Below are positions 1 through 7,676 of a DNA stretch of 27,258 bases, piece after piece. The DNA lies in NCBI GenBank assembly GCA_031365665.1, contig JANLYO010000122.1, positions 1 to 27,258 of the forward strand. Direction: 5' to 3'. The notes under the pieces were generated by a model. The model was not told where the DNA came from. It ran no database searches and saw only the letters and a program-made list of their open reading frames with translations. Both the position numbers and the translations under genes were made by a program. Numbering within the stretch: position 1 is the first letter of the stretch; every line of letters starts with the position of its first letter. The stretch comes from JANYCG01 sp031365665 (GTDB lineage Bacteria; Pseudomonadota; Gammaproteobacteria; Burkholderiales; Burkholderiaceae_C).

Positions 1-330
1 GAAGGCGCCTACGACTACCAAAACAAATATTTCACGGATGTTGTCAAATATCAATGCCCCAGCGGCCTGCCTGCCCAAGAAGAACAAACAATATCAAGCA
101 TCGTTCTAAAGGCCTATAAGGCACTGGGTTGCCGTGGCTGGGCGCGCGCTGATCTGATGATCCGCGCGAGCGACCGCAGACCCTTTTTGCTCGAAATGAA
201 CACCTCACCGGGCATGACCTCCCATTCCCTCGTGCCCATGTCAGCCAAAGCTGCGGGCATCAGTTACGAAGCCTTGTGTGTGCAGATTCTTGAACTGGCT
301 TCCTTGGACAACAAGGCGGTGGCCGCGTGA
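1..330 (+). CDS. ddlB: D-alanine--D-alanine ligase, C-terminal part (5' end outside window)
   Basis: The frame is open from the first base and encodes the last 109 residues of an ATP-grasp D-Ala-D-Ala ligase, the cytoplasmic enzyme that makes the dipeptide for UDP-MurNAc-pentapeptide. The segment RADLMI and the magnesium/substrate-binding block EMNTSPGMTSHSLVP near the C-terminus are typical of Ddl; most homologues read EVNTSPGMT. The stop TGA (328-330) overlaps the GTG start of ftsQ (327-329), so translation is probably coupled, as is normal for ddlB-ftsQ in the dcw cluster. The N-terminal and central ATP-grasp domains lie upstream of the window. Confidence 0.95.
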   Translation, partial: EGAYDYQNKYFTDVVKYQCPSGLPAQEEQTISSIVLKAYKALGCRGWARADLMIRASDRRPFLLEMNTSPGMTSHSLVPMSAKAAGISYEALCVQILELASLDNKAVAA

Positions 331-1112
331 ATCCGTCCCTTCCCACGCCGCTGGATGTCCGGTTGATCAACGCCACCGCGTCGGCCTTGCTGGCCGTTTT
401 TGCGTTATCGCTGGCAGCTGCCATGATCGCCTGGGGACTGCGCTCATCATGGTTCAGCATTGGCACCATCGTGGTGACGGGCGACGTCAGCCACAACAAC
501 GCCCTGACGCTCAAAGCCAACGTGGCACCCAAGCTTGCAGGCACTTTTTTTACCCTCGACCTGGGACGCGCCCGGCAGGCGTTTGAGTCCGTGCCCTGGG
601 TGCGCAAGGCGGTGGTCAAACGCGAATTTCCGAATCGCCTGCACGTCAATCTGAAAGAGCACCAGGCGGTTGCCTATTGGGGCGCCGAAAGTGAGTCGCG
701 CCTGCTGAACAGTTTTGGCGAGGTCTTTGAAGCCAATGTGGATGAAGTGGAGCAAAGCGATTTGCCCCGCCTGCAAGGGCCTGATGGGCAGGCCCCGCTG
801 GTGTGGGCGGGCTTTCAAAATCTCCAGCCGCTGTTTGAGAACCTGAACATGGGCTTGGAGCAACTTGAGCTGTCGGTCCGTGGCGGATGGGTATCGCGGC
901 TTGAAAACGGGGCGGTCATCCAACATGGCCGGGGCAGCGTCGAGGAGGTCAATGTGCGCACTGTGCGTTTTCTCAAAACGCTGTCGCAGGTTGCGGCACA
1001 ACACGGGCGCAAACCTGAAGCACTTGAAGCGGCCGACCTGCGCCATGAAAGCGGTTACGCGATCCGGCTGCGCGGCGTCACCACCACCGTGTTGCCCTCC
1101 CCACAGAAATAG
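327..1112 (+). CDS. ftsQ: Cell division protein FtsQ
   Basis: A 261-residue bitopic inner-membrane protein of the divisome that links early and late division proteins through FtsL/FtsB. A short cytoplasmic tail is followed by one hydrophobic helix (about residues 13-36), a POTRA domain (about 47-115, with the block FFTLDLGRARQAFESVPWV) and a beta domain. The start GTG at 327 overlaps the ddlB stop in a GTGA junction, and a weak AAGGCGG lies upstream inside ddlB. Length and position between ddlB and ftsA match the family. An ATG alternative is absent near this position. Confidence 0.95.
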   Translation: MNPSLPTPLDVRLINATASALLAVFALSLAAAMIAWGLRSSWFSIGTIVVTGDVSHNNALTLKANVAPKLAGTFFTLDLGRARQAFESVPWVRKAVVKREFPNRLHVNLKEHQAVAYWGAESESRLLNSFGEVFEANVDEVEQSDLPRLQGPDGQAPLVWAGFQNLQPLFENLNMGLEQLELSVRGGWVSRLENGAVIQHGRGSVEEVNVRTVRFLKTLSQVAAQHGRKPEALEAADLRHESGYAIRLRGVTTTVLPSPQK

Positions 1113-1132
1113 AGATTGAGCAGGTAAAAGAC

Positions 1133-2362
1133 ATGGCAAAAGAATACAAAGACTTGGTGGTTGGCCTGGACATCGGCACCGCCAAGGTGATGGTGGTGGT
1201 GGCCGAGGTCATGCCTAACGGCGAACTCAAACTTGCGGGACTGGGCGTTGCGCCCAGCAATGGCCTCAAACGCGGCGTGGTGGTGAACATTGAAGGCACT
1301 GTGCAAAGCATCCAGCAGGCGCTCAAAGAGGCCGAGTTGATGGCCGACTGCAAAATTCAGCGGGTTTACACCGGCATTACCGGCAGCCACATCCGGGGCA
1401 TCAACTCCGGCGGCATGGTTGCCATCAAAGACCGCGAAGTCACCCCGGCGGACGTTGCGCGTGTGCTCGAGACCGCCAGAGCCATCAACATCTCCACCGA
1501 CCAGCGTCTGTTGCTGGTAGAGCCTCAGGAGTTCGTGATTGACGGCCAGGATGTGAAAGAGCCGATCGGCATGAGCGGCATCCGCCTGGAGGCCAAAGTG
1601 CACATCGTCACCGGCGCGCAAAGCGCCGCTGAAAACATCATCAAGTGTGTGCGCCGCTGTGGCCTGGAGGTCGAGCAGTTGATGCTCAACCCGCTGGCCA
1701 GCAGCCTGTCAGTGTTGACTGAAGACGAGCGTGACCTCGGCGTTGCACTGGTAGACATTGGCGCGGGTACCACGGATTTGGCTATTTTCACCAATGGCGC
1801 GATCCGCCACACGGCCGTCATTCCCATTGCTGGCGACCTGATCACGAGCGACATCGCGATGGCGCTGCGCACACCCACTAAAGACGCGGAGGACATCAAG
1901 GTCGAAAGTGGCTGCGCCAAACAATTGTTGGCCGACCCGGACACGCAGGTTGAAGTGCCAGGCCTGGGCGACCGGGGCCCGCGCATGTTGGGGCGCCAGG
2001 CCTTGGCGGGGGTGATCGAGCCGCGTGTGGAAGAAATTTTCTCGCTGGTGCAGCAGGTGATTCGCGGTTCCGGTTACGAAGAGGTGCTCTCTAGCGGCAT
2101 TGTGCTCACCGGTGGCAGCTGTGTCATGCCAGGCATGGTTGAGCTGGGTGAGGACATCTTCCTTAAGCCGGTGCGGCGGGGTTTCCCAAAATACTCCAGC
2201 GCGCTGGCCGACATGGTGGCACAGCCCCGCGCGGCAACCGTGATGGGCCTGCTCGAAGAAGCCCGCCTGGCGCGTATGCGGGGCATCAAGGTGGCGCAGA
2301 AAAACGGCTCCATGAAAACCGCATTCGGCCAGGTCAAAGACTGGTTCGTCGGGAATTTCTAG
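1133..2362 (+). CDS. ftsA: Cell division protein FtsA
   Basis: A 409-residue actin-like ATPase that tethers FtsZ to the inner membrane. Visible are the phosphate-1 motif LDIGTAKV (about residues 13-20), phosphate-2 motif DIGAGTTDLAIF, the adenosine motif GIVLTGGS, and a C-terminal amphipathic helix (last about 15 residues, KTAFGQVKDWFVGNF) that would act as the membrane-targeting sequence. The ATG at 1133 follows a GAGCAGG-like Shine-Dalgarno, 20 nt after ftsQ. Length is normal for FtsA. Confidence 0.97.
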   Translation: MAKEYKDLVVGLDIGTAKVMVVVAEVMPNGELKLAGLGVAPSNGLKRGVVVNIEGTVQSIQQALKEAELMADCKIQRVYTGITGSHIRGINSGGMVAIKDREVTPADVARVLETARAINISTDQRLLLVEPQEFVIDGQDVKEPIGMSGIRLEAKVHIVTGAQSAAENIIKCVRRCGLEVEQLMLNPLASSLSVLTEDERDLGVALVDIGAGTTDLAIFTNGAIRHTAVIPIAGDLITSDIAMALRTPTKDAEDIKVESGCAKQLLADPDTQVEVPGLGDRGPRMLGRQALAGVIEPRVEEIFSLVQQVIRGSGYEEVLSSGIVLTGGSCVMPGMVELGEDIFLKPVRRGFPKYSSALADMVAQPRAATVMGLLEEARLARMRGIKVAQKNGSMKTAFGQVKDWFVGNF

Positions 2363-2370
2363 AAATGACA

Positions 2371-2452
2371 CCCCCACGCTTTTCACTGCGTGTGCTGCGC
2401 TGCCCCCCGAGGGGATCGACCCTGCTTGGGACGGCCCTGCGCGACGGGCCGG
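2371..2452 (+). repeat. Dispersed GC-rich intergenic repeat, ftsA-ftsZ copy
   Basis: This stretch carries the core CACTGCGTGT..GCT..CTGCCCCCCGAGGGG followed by a GGCCC...GGGCC inverted repeat. The same core occurs twice after ftsZ and once, inverted, between plsC and mtgA. It is non-coding, although it opens a spurious frame. Such elements are common between genes in Comamonadaceae genomes; that statement is from general familiarity. A separate small perfect stem, TCCGCC/GGCGGA at 2514-2531, follows it. Confidence 0.7.
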
Positions 2453-2585
2453 TTATGAAATTCAGACTCTGGCTGGCGCGTGGCAGCCCGCATTGGCGAA
2501 GGTGCTGCACCGGTCCGCCTTCATGGGCGGACAACAAGAATAACGAGGCAAAAATTTTCGGCAACTGCATTTTTTGGAGAATCAC

Positions 2586-3815
2586 ATGAGCATAGAAATG
2601 ATTGAGGAAGAGACCTTCAACATGGGCACCCAGATCAAGGTGATCGGGGTTGGCGGTGGCGGCGGCAATGCAGTCGAACACATGATCGAGCGCGGCGTGC
2701 AGGGCGTGGAATTCATCAGCGCCAATACCGACGCGCAGGCTTTGAGCCGCAGCGCGGCGCACAAAACCATCCAGCTCGGCACGACCGGCCTGGGTGCGGG
2801 CAGCAAGCCCGACAAAGGGCGTGACGCCGCCGAGCAGGCGCTCGAAGACATCCGCGCCTCAATCGACGGTGCACACATGTTGTTCATCACCGCCGGCATG
2901 GGCGGCGGCACCGGCACCGGCGCCGCGCCCGTGATCGCGCGCGTGGCGCGTGAAATGGGCATCCTCACAGTGGGCGTGGTCACTAAACCCTTCGAGTTTG
3001 AAGGTGGCCGCCGCATGGCGAATGCTGACACTGGCCTCGCCGAACTCGAAGCGAACGTCGATTCGCTCATCGTCGTGTTGAACGAGAAACTGCTTGATGT
3101 TCTGGGCGACGACATCACGCAGGACGAGGCTTTCAAACACGCCAACGATGTGCTGAAAAACGCTGTAGGCGGCATTGCCGAGATCATCAATGTGCCAGCC
3201 CACATGAACGTGGACTTTGAAGACGTGCGCACCGTCATGGGCGAGCCCGGCAAAGCCATGATGGGCACGGCGATGGCGGGGGGCCCAGACCGGGCACGCA
3301 TCGCCGCCGAGCAGGCCGTGGCCTGCCCGCTGCTGGAGGGTGTCGATTTGTCTGGCGCCAAAGGCGTGTTGGTGCTGATCACAGCCAGCAAAGGCTCGCT
3401 CAAACTCACCGAGTCGCGTTTGGCGATGAACACGATCCGCGCGTATGCCTCCCCCGACGCACACGTGATTTACGGCACGGCTTATGACGACACCCTGGGT
3501 GATGACATTCGCGTGACCGTGGTCGCCACGGGGCTTTCGCGGCAGGGTATGCGCCGCACCGCGCCGCCCCTGCAGGTTTTGCGCACCGGCACCGACAACG
3601 TGCCCTTCCACGTCCCCACGCTGACCAATGTGGCCAGCAGCGGTGCGACGACATCACCTGCGCCTTTGATGGGCGTCCAGCCTGACTACGGCAGCATGGG
3701 CACCCCCGCCGTGTGGCGCGGCCGCACCTCGGCGGCAGCGAAGGTGGATGCGCTCTCCAGCGGCGGCATGGATGATTACGAAATCCCGGCTTTCCTAAGG
3801 AAGCAAGCTGATTGA
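2586..3815 (+). CDS. ftsZ: Cell division GTPase FtsZ
   Basis: A 409-residue tubulin homologue that forms the cytoplasmic Z ring. It has the nucleotide-binding glycine run GVGGGGGNAV (about 21-30), the tubulin signature GGGTGTG (106-112), the catalytic T7 loop NVDFED (208-213), a variable linker rich in Ala/Thr/Ser, and the conserved C-terminal peptide DYEIPAFLRKQAD that binds FtsA and other partners. The ATG at 2586 is chosen over an in-frame TTG at 2574 because GGAGA (2576-2580) sits at proper spacing before it and MSIEMI is the expected N-terminus. The 223-nt gap from ftsA could hold its own promoter. Confidence 0.98.
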   Translation: MSIEMIEEETFNMGTQIKVIGVGGGGGNAVEHMIERGVQGVEFISANTDAQALSRSAAHKTIQLGTTGLGAGSKPDKGRDAAEQALEDIRASIDGAHMLFITAGMGGGTGTGAAPVIARVAREMGILTVGVVTKPFEFEGGRRMANADTGLAELEANVDSLIVVLNEKLLDVLGDDITQDEAFKHANDVLKNAVGGIAEIINVPAHMNVDFEDVRTVMGEPGKAMMGTAMAGGPDRARIAAEQAVACPLLEGVDLSGAKGVLVLITASKGSLKLTESRLAMNTIRAYASPDAHVIYGTAYDDTLGDDIRVTVVATGLSRQGMRRTAPPLQVLRTGTDNVPFHVPTLTNVASSGATTSPAPLMGVQPDYGSMGTPAVWRGRTSAAAKVDALSSGGMDDYEIPAFLRKQAD

Positions 3816-3983
3816 TGTTGCCCCTACGGTCGCCCACTGCGTGTAGCTCCCTGCCCCCCGAGGGGGCTGTGTTTTTCTCGGGAGCGGCCCTTCGGAAAGT
3901 GTTGCCCCTACGGTCGCCCACTGCGTGTAGCTCCCTGCCCCCCGGGGGGGGCGTGTTTTTCTCGGGAGCGGCCCTTCGGAAAA
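3816..3983 (+). repeat. Two tandem 84-bp copies of the dispersed GC-rich repeat
   Basis: Copy 1 (3816-3899) and copy 2 (3900-3983) differ at only three positions (3861, 3867, 3868), all in the C/G-rich centre. Each copy contains CTGCCCCCCG(A/G)GGGGG and ends in CGGGAGCGGCCCTTCGGAAA. The first copy starts directly after the ftsZ stop codon and the second ends just upstream of the presumed lpxC promoter. Because 84 is a multiple of three, the tandem repeat makes an open frame with a repeated 28-residue peptide, which I regard as spurious. Confidence 0.9.
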
Positions 3984-3995
3984 CCTTACCTCACT

Positions 3996-4001
3996 TAAAA
4001 T
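3996..4001 (+). promoter_or_regulatory. Putative -10 element (TAAAAT) for a near-leaderless lpxC transcript
   Basis: TAAAAT lies 6 nt before the GTG start of lpxC and no Shine-Dalgarno sequence is present in between or just upstream. A transcript initiating about 7 nt after the hexamer would begin at or next to the start codon. A convincing -35 hexamer is not visible; it would fall in the end of the second repeat copy. Confidence 0.4.
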
Positions 4002-4007
4002 GCATTC

Positions 4008-4931
4008 GTGATTAAACAGCGAACGCTCAAATCCCTCACCAAGGCGGTGGGGGTGGGCCTGCACAGCGGGCAACGGGTGGAGCTGACGCTGCGCCCGGCT
4101 CCGGCCGATACAGGCATCGTCTTTCGGCGCGTGGATCTGCCGCATGTGGTGGACATCCCGATGTCCGCCACCTCCGTCACTGACACCCGCCTGGCCACCC
4201 GTGTTTCCAATGGCGGCGCGCGGGTGTCCACCGTTGAACACCTGATGTCGGCCTGCGCGGGGCTGGGTGTCGACAACCTGTATGTCGATATTACTGCCGA
4301 AGAGGTTCCAATTCTGGACGGCTCAGCCGCGTCTTTCGTGTTCCTGCTGCAAAGCGCCGGCATTGAATTCCAGAACGCCCCCCGGCGCTTCATCCGCGTC
4401 ATCAAACCAGTGGAGGTGCGTGCTGGCACGGGTGAGCAGCAACGCTGGGCCAAGCTCGAGCCGTTCCACGGCTACAAGCTGAATTTTGAAATCGACTTCG
4501 AACACCCTGCGGTGGACTCCTCCGGCCAGCGCGTCGAGTTTGACATGAGCCGCGATTCGTATTCACGCGACATCGCCCGTGCCCGCACCTTTGGTTTCAC
4601 CAAGGATGTCGAGATGATGCGCCTCAACGGCCTGGGCCTGGGCGGCGGTCTGGACAACGCCATCGTCATGGATGACTACAAAGTGCTCAACGCCGGTGGC
4701 CTGCGGTATGACGACGAGTTCGTCAAACACAAAATCCTTGACGCCATGGGCGATATGCACATGCTGGGCAAGCCTCTGCTGGCCGCCTATAGCGCGTTCC
4801 GCTCTGGCCATGCGCTGAACAACCAGTTGCTGCGCGAATTGTTGTCACGCGCCGATGCCTGGGAGCTTGTCACCTTTGAAGACGACAAACTTGCGCCCAC
4901 CGGTTTTGGCCAATTGGCGCGGGCCTGGTAG
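4008..4931 (+). CDS. lpxC: UDP-3-O-acyl-N-acetylglucosamine deacetylase LpxC
   Basis: A 307-residue cytoplasmic zinc hydrolase for the committed step of lipid A synthesis. The zinc ligands are visible as H78 in STVEHLM and H241/D245 in KHKILDAMGD; catalytic E77 precedes H78 and the general acid is H268 in SGHALNN. The N-terminus MIKQRTLKSLTKAVGVGLHSG is characteristic, fixing the GTG at 4008. Gene order ftsZ-lpxC is the classical end of the dcw cluster. No Shine-Dalgarno is seen; see the -10-like site immediately upstream. Confidence 0.97.
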   Translation: MIKQRTLKSLTKAVGVGLHSGQRVELTLRPAPADTGIVFRRVDLPHVVDIPMSATSVTDTRLATRVSNGGARVSTVEHLMSACAGLGVDNLYVDITAEEVPILDGSAASFVFLLQSAGIEFQNAPRRFIRVIKPVEVRAGTGEQQRWAKLEPFHGYKLNFEIDFEHPAVDSSGQRVEFDMSRDSYSRDIARARTFGFTKDVEMMRLNGLGLGGGLDNAIVMDDYKVLNAGGLRYDDEFVKHKILDAMGDMHMLGKPLLAAYSAFRSGHALNNQLLRELLSRADAWELVTFEDDKLAPTGFGQLARAW

Positions 4932-4964
4932 GCCTGCCCAGCGCACATATTCGCAAGGCTTTGC

Positions 4965-5141
4965 ATGTTGCTGTTTCGCTGGCTCATCCTTTTGCTGCTG
5001 ATTGGCGCCCTGGTGTCGTTTGCATTTTTTGCCGGCACGGGCCAAGTGAAATTCAAGAATTGGGGCTTGCTCATCCTGAAGTGGACACTCATCGCCGCCT
5101 TCGGATTTTTTGCCGTACTGGTGCTGGAGCGGGTCGGCTGA
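4965..5141 (+). CDS. Small two-helix membrane protein (58 aa), function unknown
   Basis: An ATG-initiated frame of 58 codons lies 33 nt after lpxC on the same strand. It encodes a hydrophobic helix (about residues 5-23, LLLLIGALVSFAFFA region), a short polar loop GTGQVKFKNW, and a second helix (about 33-54) ending in LERVG. Composition is that of an inner-membrane protein, and base usage matches its neighbours. No Shine-Dalgarno is obvious (AAGG at 4955-4958 is the nearest purine run). It is probably cotranscribed with lpxC; I do not recognise a characterised family and assign no function. Confidence 0.7.
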   Translation: MLLFRWLILLLLIGALVSFAFFAGTGQVKFKNWGLLILKWTLIAAFGFFAVLVLERVG

Positions 5142-5190
5142 GCTGGTTTGAACTGGATTGAAGCGGTTTGATTGCAGCGTCAGCTTCAGA

Positions 5191-5772
5191 TCAGCGGCTG
5201 CGCCCGGCCCGATAGGATCTTTTTCCCGCGCCAACGCTCGTTGCCGCCCCCGCACCCAGCGCCGCACCCAAACCCTTTGCCGCCGCCAGGCGGGCCAAGC
5301 CCAAGCCTGCATGCGCGTGTGTGATGGCCAGACCCAAAGCGTCAGCCGCGTCTTTGCCGGGCAGGGCAGGCAGCTTCAACAGGCGTTTGACCATCTCCTG
5401 GATTTGCGTTTTGTCAGCCCGTCCGTAGCCCGCTACAGCTTGTTTCATTTGCAGCGCGGTGTATTCATGCACCGGCAGATCTGAAAAAACCAGGGCGGTC
5501 ACACCGGCGCCACGCGCTTGCCCAAGCAGCAAGGTGGACTGCGGGTTGACGTTGACGAAAACGATTTCGACCGAAGACTCGTCGGGCTGGTACCGCGTCA
5601 CCACTTCGCGCACGCCATCAAACAGCACCTTCAGCCGCTCGGGCAAATTGCCTTTGTCCAGGTGCGTCGTGCTGATGGTGCCACTGGCCACATAAGCCAG
5701 CTGGCTGCCCTGCGCGTCGATGACGCCAAAACCGGTGGTGCGCAGGCCAGGATCGATGCCGAGGATTCTCAT
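5191..5772 (-). CDS. ruvC: Crossover junction endodeoxyribonuclease RuvC
   Basis: A 193-residue Holliday-junction resolvase. The acidic catalytic residues are all present: D7 in ILGIDPG, E69 in SSVEIVF, and D141/D144 in KDAADALGLAITH. The block LLLGQARG is also typical. The C-terminal tail after about residue 160 is Ala/Gly-rich and variable, ending in basic residues. It converges with the lpxC transcription unit, leaving only 49 nt between. The ruvA/ruvB partners are not in the window. Confidence 0.96.
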   Translation of the reverse strand: MRILGIDPGLRTTGFGVIDAQGSQLAYVASGTISTTHLDKGNLPERLKVLFDGVREVVTRYQPDESSVEIVFVNVNPQSTLLLGQARGAGVTALVFSDLPVHEYTALQMKQAVAGYGRADKTQIQEMVKRLLKLPALPGKDAADALGLAITHAHAGLGLARLAAAKGLGAALGAGAATSVGAGKRSYRAGRSR

Positions 5773-5795
5773 GGTGCCAGGTGTTGATTCTTATA

Positions 5796-5812
5796 GCTAC
5801 CATTTAAATAGC
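5796..5812. repeat. 17-nt GCTA-N9-TAGC element, copy 1
   Basis: GCTACCATTTAAATAGC, an imperfect inverted repeat upstream of ruvC. Two other 17-nt intergenic sites in this window share the GCTA...TAGC ends and AT-rich centre (17624-17640 and 25102-25118). On the ruvC strand it includes TATAAG as it is read outward, so it may overlap a -10 element. Confidence 0.5.
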
Positions 5813-5890
5813 AAACTATCCATATATCATGTGACCTGAATGCCAATAATTTATAAAACAGTTGGCGTGGGTGCCTTAAGAGGTTAAAAA

Positions 5891-5903
5891 TTAACATGGG
5901 TAT
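5891..5903 (+). repeat. TTAACATGGGTAT repeat, copy 1
   Basis: This 13-mer in the AT-rich gap between ruvC and the CdsA-like gene recurs exactly at 25018-25030, where it is extended to TTAACATGGGTATTAATTAT. A third, shorter match lies at 27079-27093. The remainder of the 172-nt gap is AT-rich and shows no other clear feature. Confidence 0.5.
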
Positions 5904-5944
5904 CAACAAATTCATCGGGTAAGGTTCATCGATTCCCCAGCGCA

Positions 5945-6940
5945 TCACAGGTCAAAATACCAGCGCACCGAATGGAAGAAAACCGGCGCTGCAAAACACA
6001 GCGCATCCACGCGCTCCAGCAGGCCGCCCGCACCGGTGACAGACGCCATTTGGCCGCCCCAACTCGGAATGCCGCGATCACGCTTGAGCGCCTTCATGAC
6101 AAAGTGACCCATCGTGCCCGCCGCGCAGGCGATGATCGCCATGACAAAACCTTGTGGTGGCCAGAATGGCGTGAGCCCCGACAGCAGCGCGCCGACCAGC
6201 CCTGCCACAAACAGCGCGATGAACCAGCTGCGCCAGTTGAAACTCTGGCTGATGTTGGGCGCCGACGGCGGCACTTTCAAATAACGCGACGCAAAGTGCT
6301 GCACGACCACGCAGGTCTGCACCACCATCACCAAAAAGAAAACCAGAAAGGCGTTTTTCTTGTCGTAATTGGGGAAATCCAAGAGCAAAAGCGCGGGCAC
6401 GTGGCTCATGCCATAGATGCACACCATGATGCCCCATTGCAACTTGGCGTTGCGTTCCAGAAAACGCGTCGGATCATCCGCCAGCGCGCTGGCGACCGGC
6501 AAAGCCAGAAACACATACACCGGAATGAACACCGTGAACAGGTCGAAGTGTTCAGCGCCCACCAGCCAATACTGCATCGGCAGCACGATGAAAAAAGCCA
6601 GCACGAGACTGCGGTGGTCGCCACGGCGGGTGGGTGAGAGCGTGAGGAATTCGCGCAGGGCAAAAAATGACAGCAGGCCAAACAGCCAGATCGCCACCCA
6701 GTCGCCGGCCATCCAGCCGACCCAGAAGACGATCAACATGATCCAGCTGGTGCGCAAAATGCCTTGCAGGCTGCGCAGCTCGTGGCGGCGCTGGTCGGCA
6801 GTGCCGCTGTCGTCATTGCTTTCGTTGCGCAGTGACATGCCAAAGTGCACCAGATTGGCGACCAGCATCAAGCCAAACAAAATCACAAACATCACGCCTA
6901 CTTGCTGCGTGCCGGAGAGGTTTTTCAGGTAAACGTACAT
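5945..6940 (-). CDS. CdsA-like integral membrane protein (phosphatidate cytidylyltransferase family, divergent)
   Basis: A 331-residue protein with about seven or eight hydrophobic segments. The C-terminal block MKALKRDRGIPSWGG...TGAGGLLERVDALCFAAPVFFH (about 282-323) corresponds to the CdsA signature KRD..D.G..(L/I)PGHGG..DR.D. CdsA converts phosphatidate plus CTP to CDP-diacylglycerol. Here the signature His is Ala, the following Asp is Glu, and the conserved DVxQY-type position reads CVVVQH, so activity cannot be assumed. It lies 15 nt downstream of plsC on the same strand, so phosphatidate made by PlsC is the natural context. This resembles the YnbB-type branch rather than housekeeping CdsA, which is usually near uppS/dxr. 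Confidence 0.8.
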   Translation of the reverse strand: MYVYLKNLSGTQQVGVMFVILFGLMLVANLVHFGMSLRNESNDDSGTADQRRHELRSLQGILRTSWIMLIVFWVGWMAGDWVAIWLFGLLSFFALREFLTLSPTRRGDHRSLVLAFFIVLPMQYWLVGAEHFDLFTVFIPVYVFLALPVASALADDPTRFLERNAKLQWGIMVCIYGMSHVPALLLLDFPNYDKKNAFLVFFLVMVVQTCVVVQHFASRYLKVPPSAPNISQSFNWRSWFIALFVAGLVGALLSGLTPFWPPQGFVMAIIACAAGTMGHFVMKALKRDRGIPSWGGQMASVTGAGGLLERVDALCFAAPVFFHSVRWYFDL

Positions 6941-6955
6941 GGGTTTCGATCTGCC

Positions 6956-7567
6956 TCAAACATCCCGCAGGGCGACCACGCAGGTCCGTGCACGATCCAG
7001 AAAAGCGCGCCGCTCTTCACCGTTTTCAAGCCGGATTGGCGCGCCAAAAGTGACAGAACACAACACTGGCACTGGCACCACCTCGCCTTTGGGCATCACA
7101 CGCTGCACGTTGTTGATCCAGGTCGGCACGAGCACCACACCGGGGAAACGCTGCGTCAGGTTGTACAGGCCGGCTTTGAAGGATGCAGGCTCTTCCGCGT
7201 GGCCGCGCGTGCCCTCAGGAAAGAGGATGATGCTGTCGCCGTTTTGCAGCGCGTCGGCCAGGGGCGCCAACGGGTCTTCCCCCTCGGTGCGTTCACGCGA
7301 GACGTAGATGGCATTGAACACGGCGGTGGTGATCCACTGCTTGAATGGCGTTTTCGTCCAATAGTCCTTGGCTGCGATGGGCCGCGTGATCGAGCGCAAC
7401 TCGCGCGGCAAGGCGGCCCAGATCAAGACCAGATCGGCGTGGCTTTGGTGGTTGGCGAAATAAATGCGCTGCTCGGCTTTGGGCGGACACCCGTACCAAC
7501 GGGCCTGCGACCCAGTGAGGACTCGGATCAAGCCCAGCAGGAACCAACTCATCAATTTGACGCGCAT
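6956..7567 (-). CDS. plsC: 1-acyl-sn-glycerol-3-phosphate acyltransferase (PlsC family)
   Basis: A 203-residue membrane-associated acyltransferase that would acylate lysophosphatidate. The catalytic HX4D motif is NHQSHAD (His40, Asp45) and the acceptor-binding block is FPEGTRG (about 116-122). A hydrophobic N-terminal segment SWFLLGLIRVL precedes them. I chose the ATG at 7567 (MRVKLMSW) because the longer frame starting at 7708 runs through the dispersed intergenic repeat and gives a non-homologous leader. It is probably cotranscribed with the CdsA-like gene 15 nt downstream. Confidence 0.92.
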   Translation of the reverse strand: MRVKLMSWFLLGLIRVLTGSQARWYGCPPKAEQRIYFANHQSHADLVLIWAALPRELRSITRPIAAKDYWTKTPFKQWITTAVFNAIYVSRERTEGEDPLAPLADALQNGDSIILFPEGTRGHAEEPASFKAGLYNLTQRFPGVVLVPTWINNVQRVMPKGEVVPVPVLCSVTFGAPIRLENGEERRAFLDRARTCVVALRDV

Positions 7568-7598
7568 GATCGGATGATAGATGCCGCGCCGCCGCGCC

Positions 7599-7672
7599 GG
7601 GCCGCCCCAAGCAAGGCACGGCCCCCTTTGGGGGGCAGGGAGCCACACGCAGTGGGAGGTCGTGGGGGCAAC
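7599..7672 (-). repeat. Dispersed GC-rich intergenic repeat, inverted copy
   Basis: Read on the minus strand, this stretch contains CCCACTGCGTGTGGCTCCCT followed by GCCCCCCAAAGGGGGC, matching the tandem copies after ftsZ apart from a few changes around the central palindrome. It fills the gap between the mtgA stop and the plsC start and causes an artificial 5' extension of the plsC frame. Confidence 0.8.
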
Positions 7673-7676
7673 ATCG

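Noticed and set aside
2365..2589. 74-codon frame between ftsA and ftsZ
   Set aside because: It consists of the dispersed repeat plus the ftsZ leader and overlaps the ftsZ ribosome-binding site; no protein-like pattern.
3812..4015. 67-codon frame over the tandem repeat after ftsZ, encoding a repeated 28-residue peptide
   Set aside because: It exists because the 84-bp repeat unit is a multiple of three; the same repeat occurs in other gaps and in the opposite orientation, and there is no ribosome-binding site.
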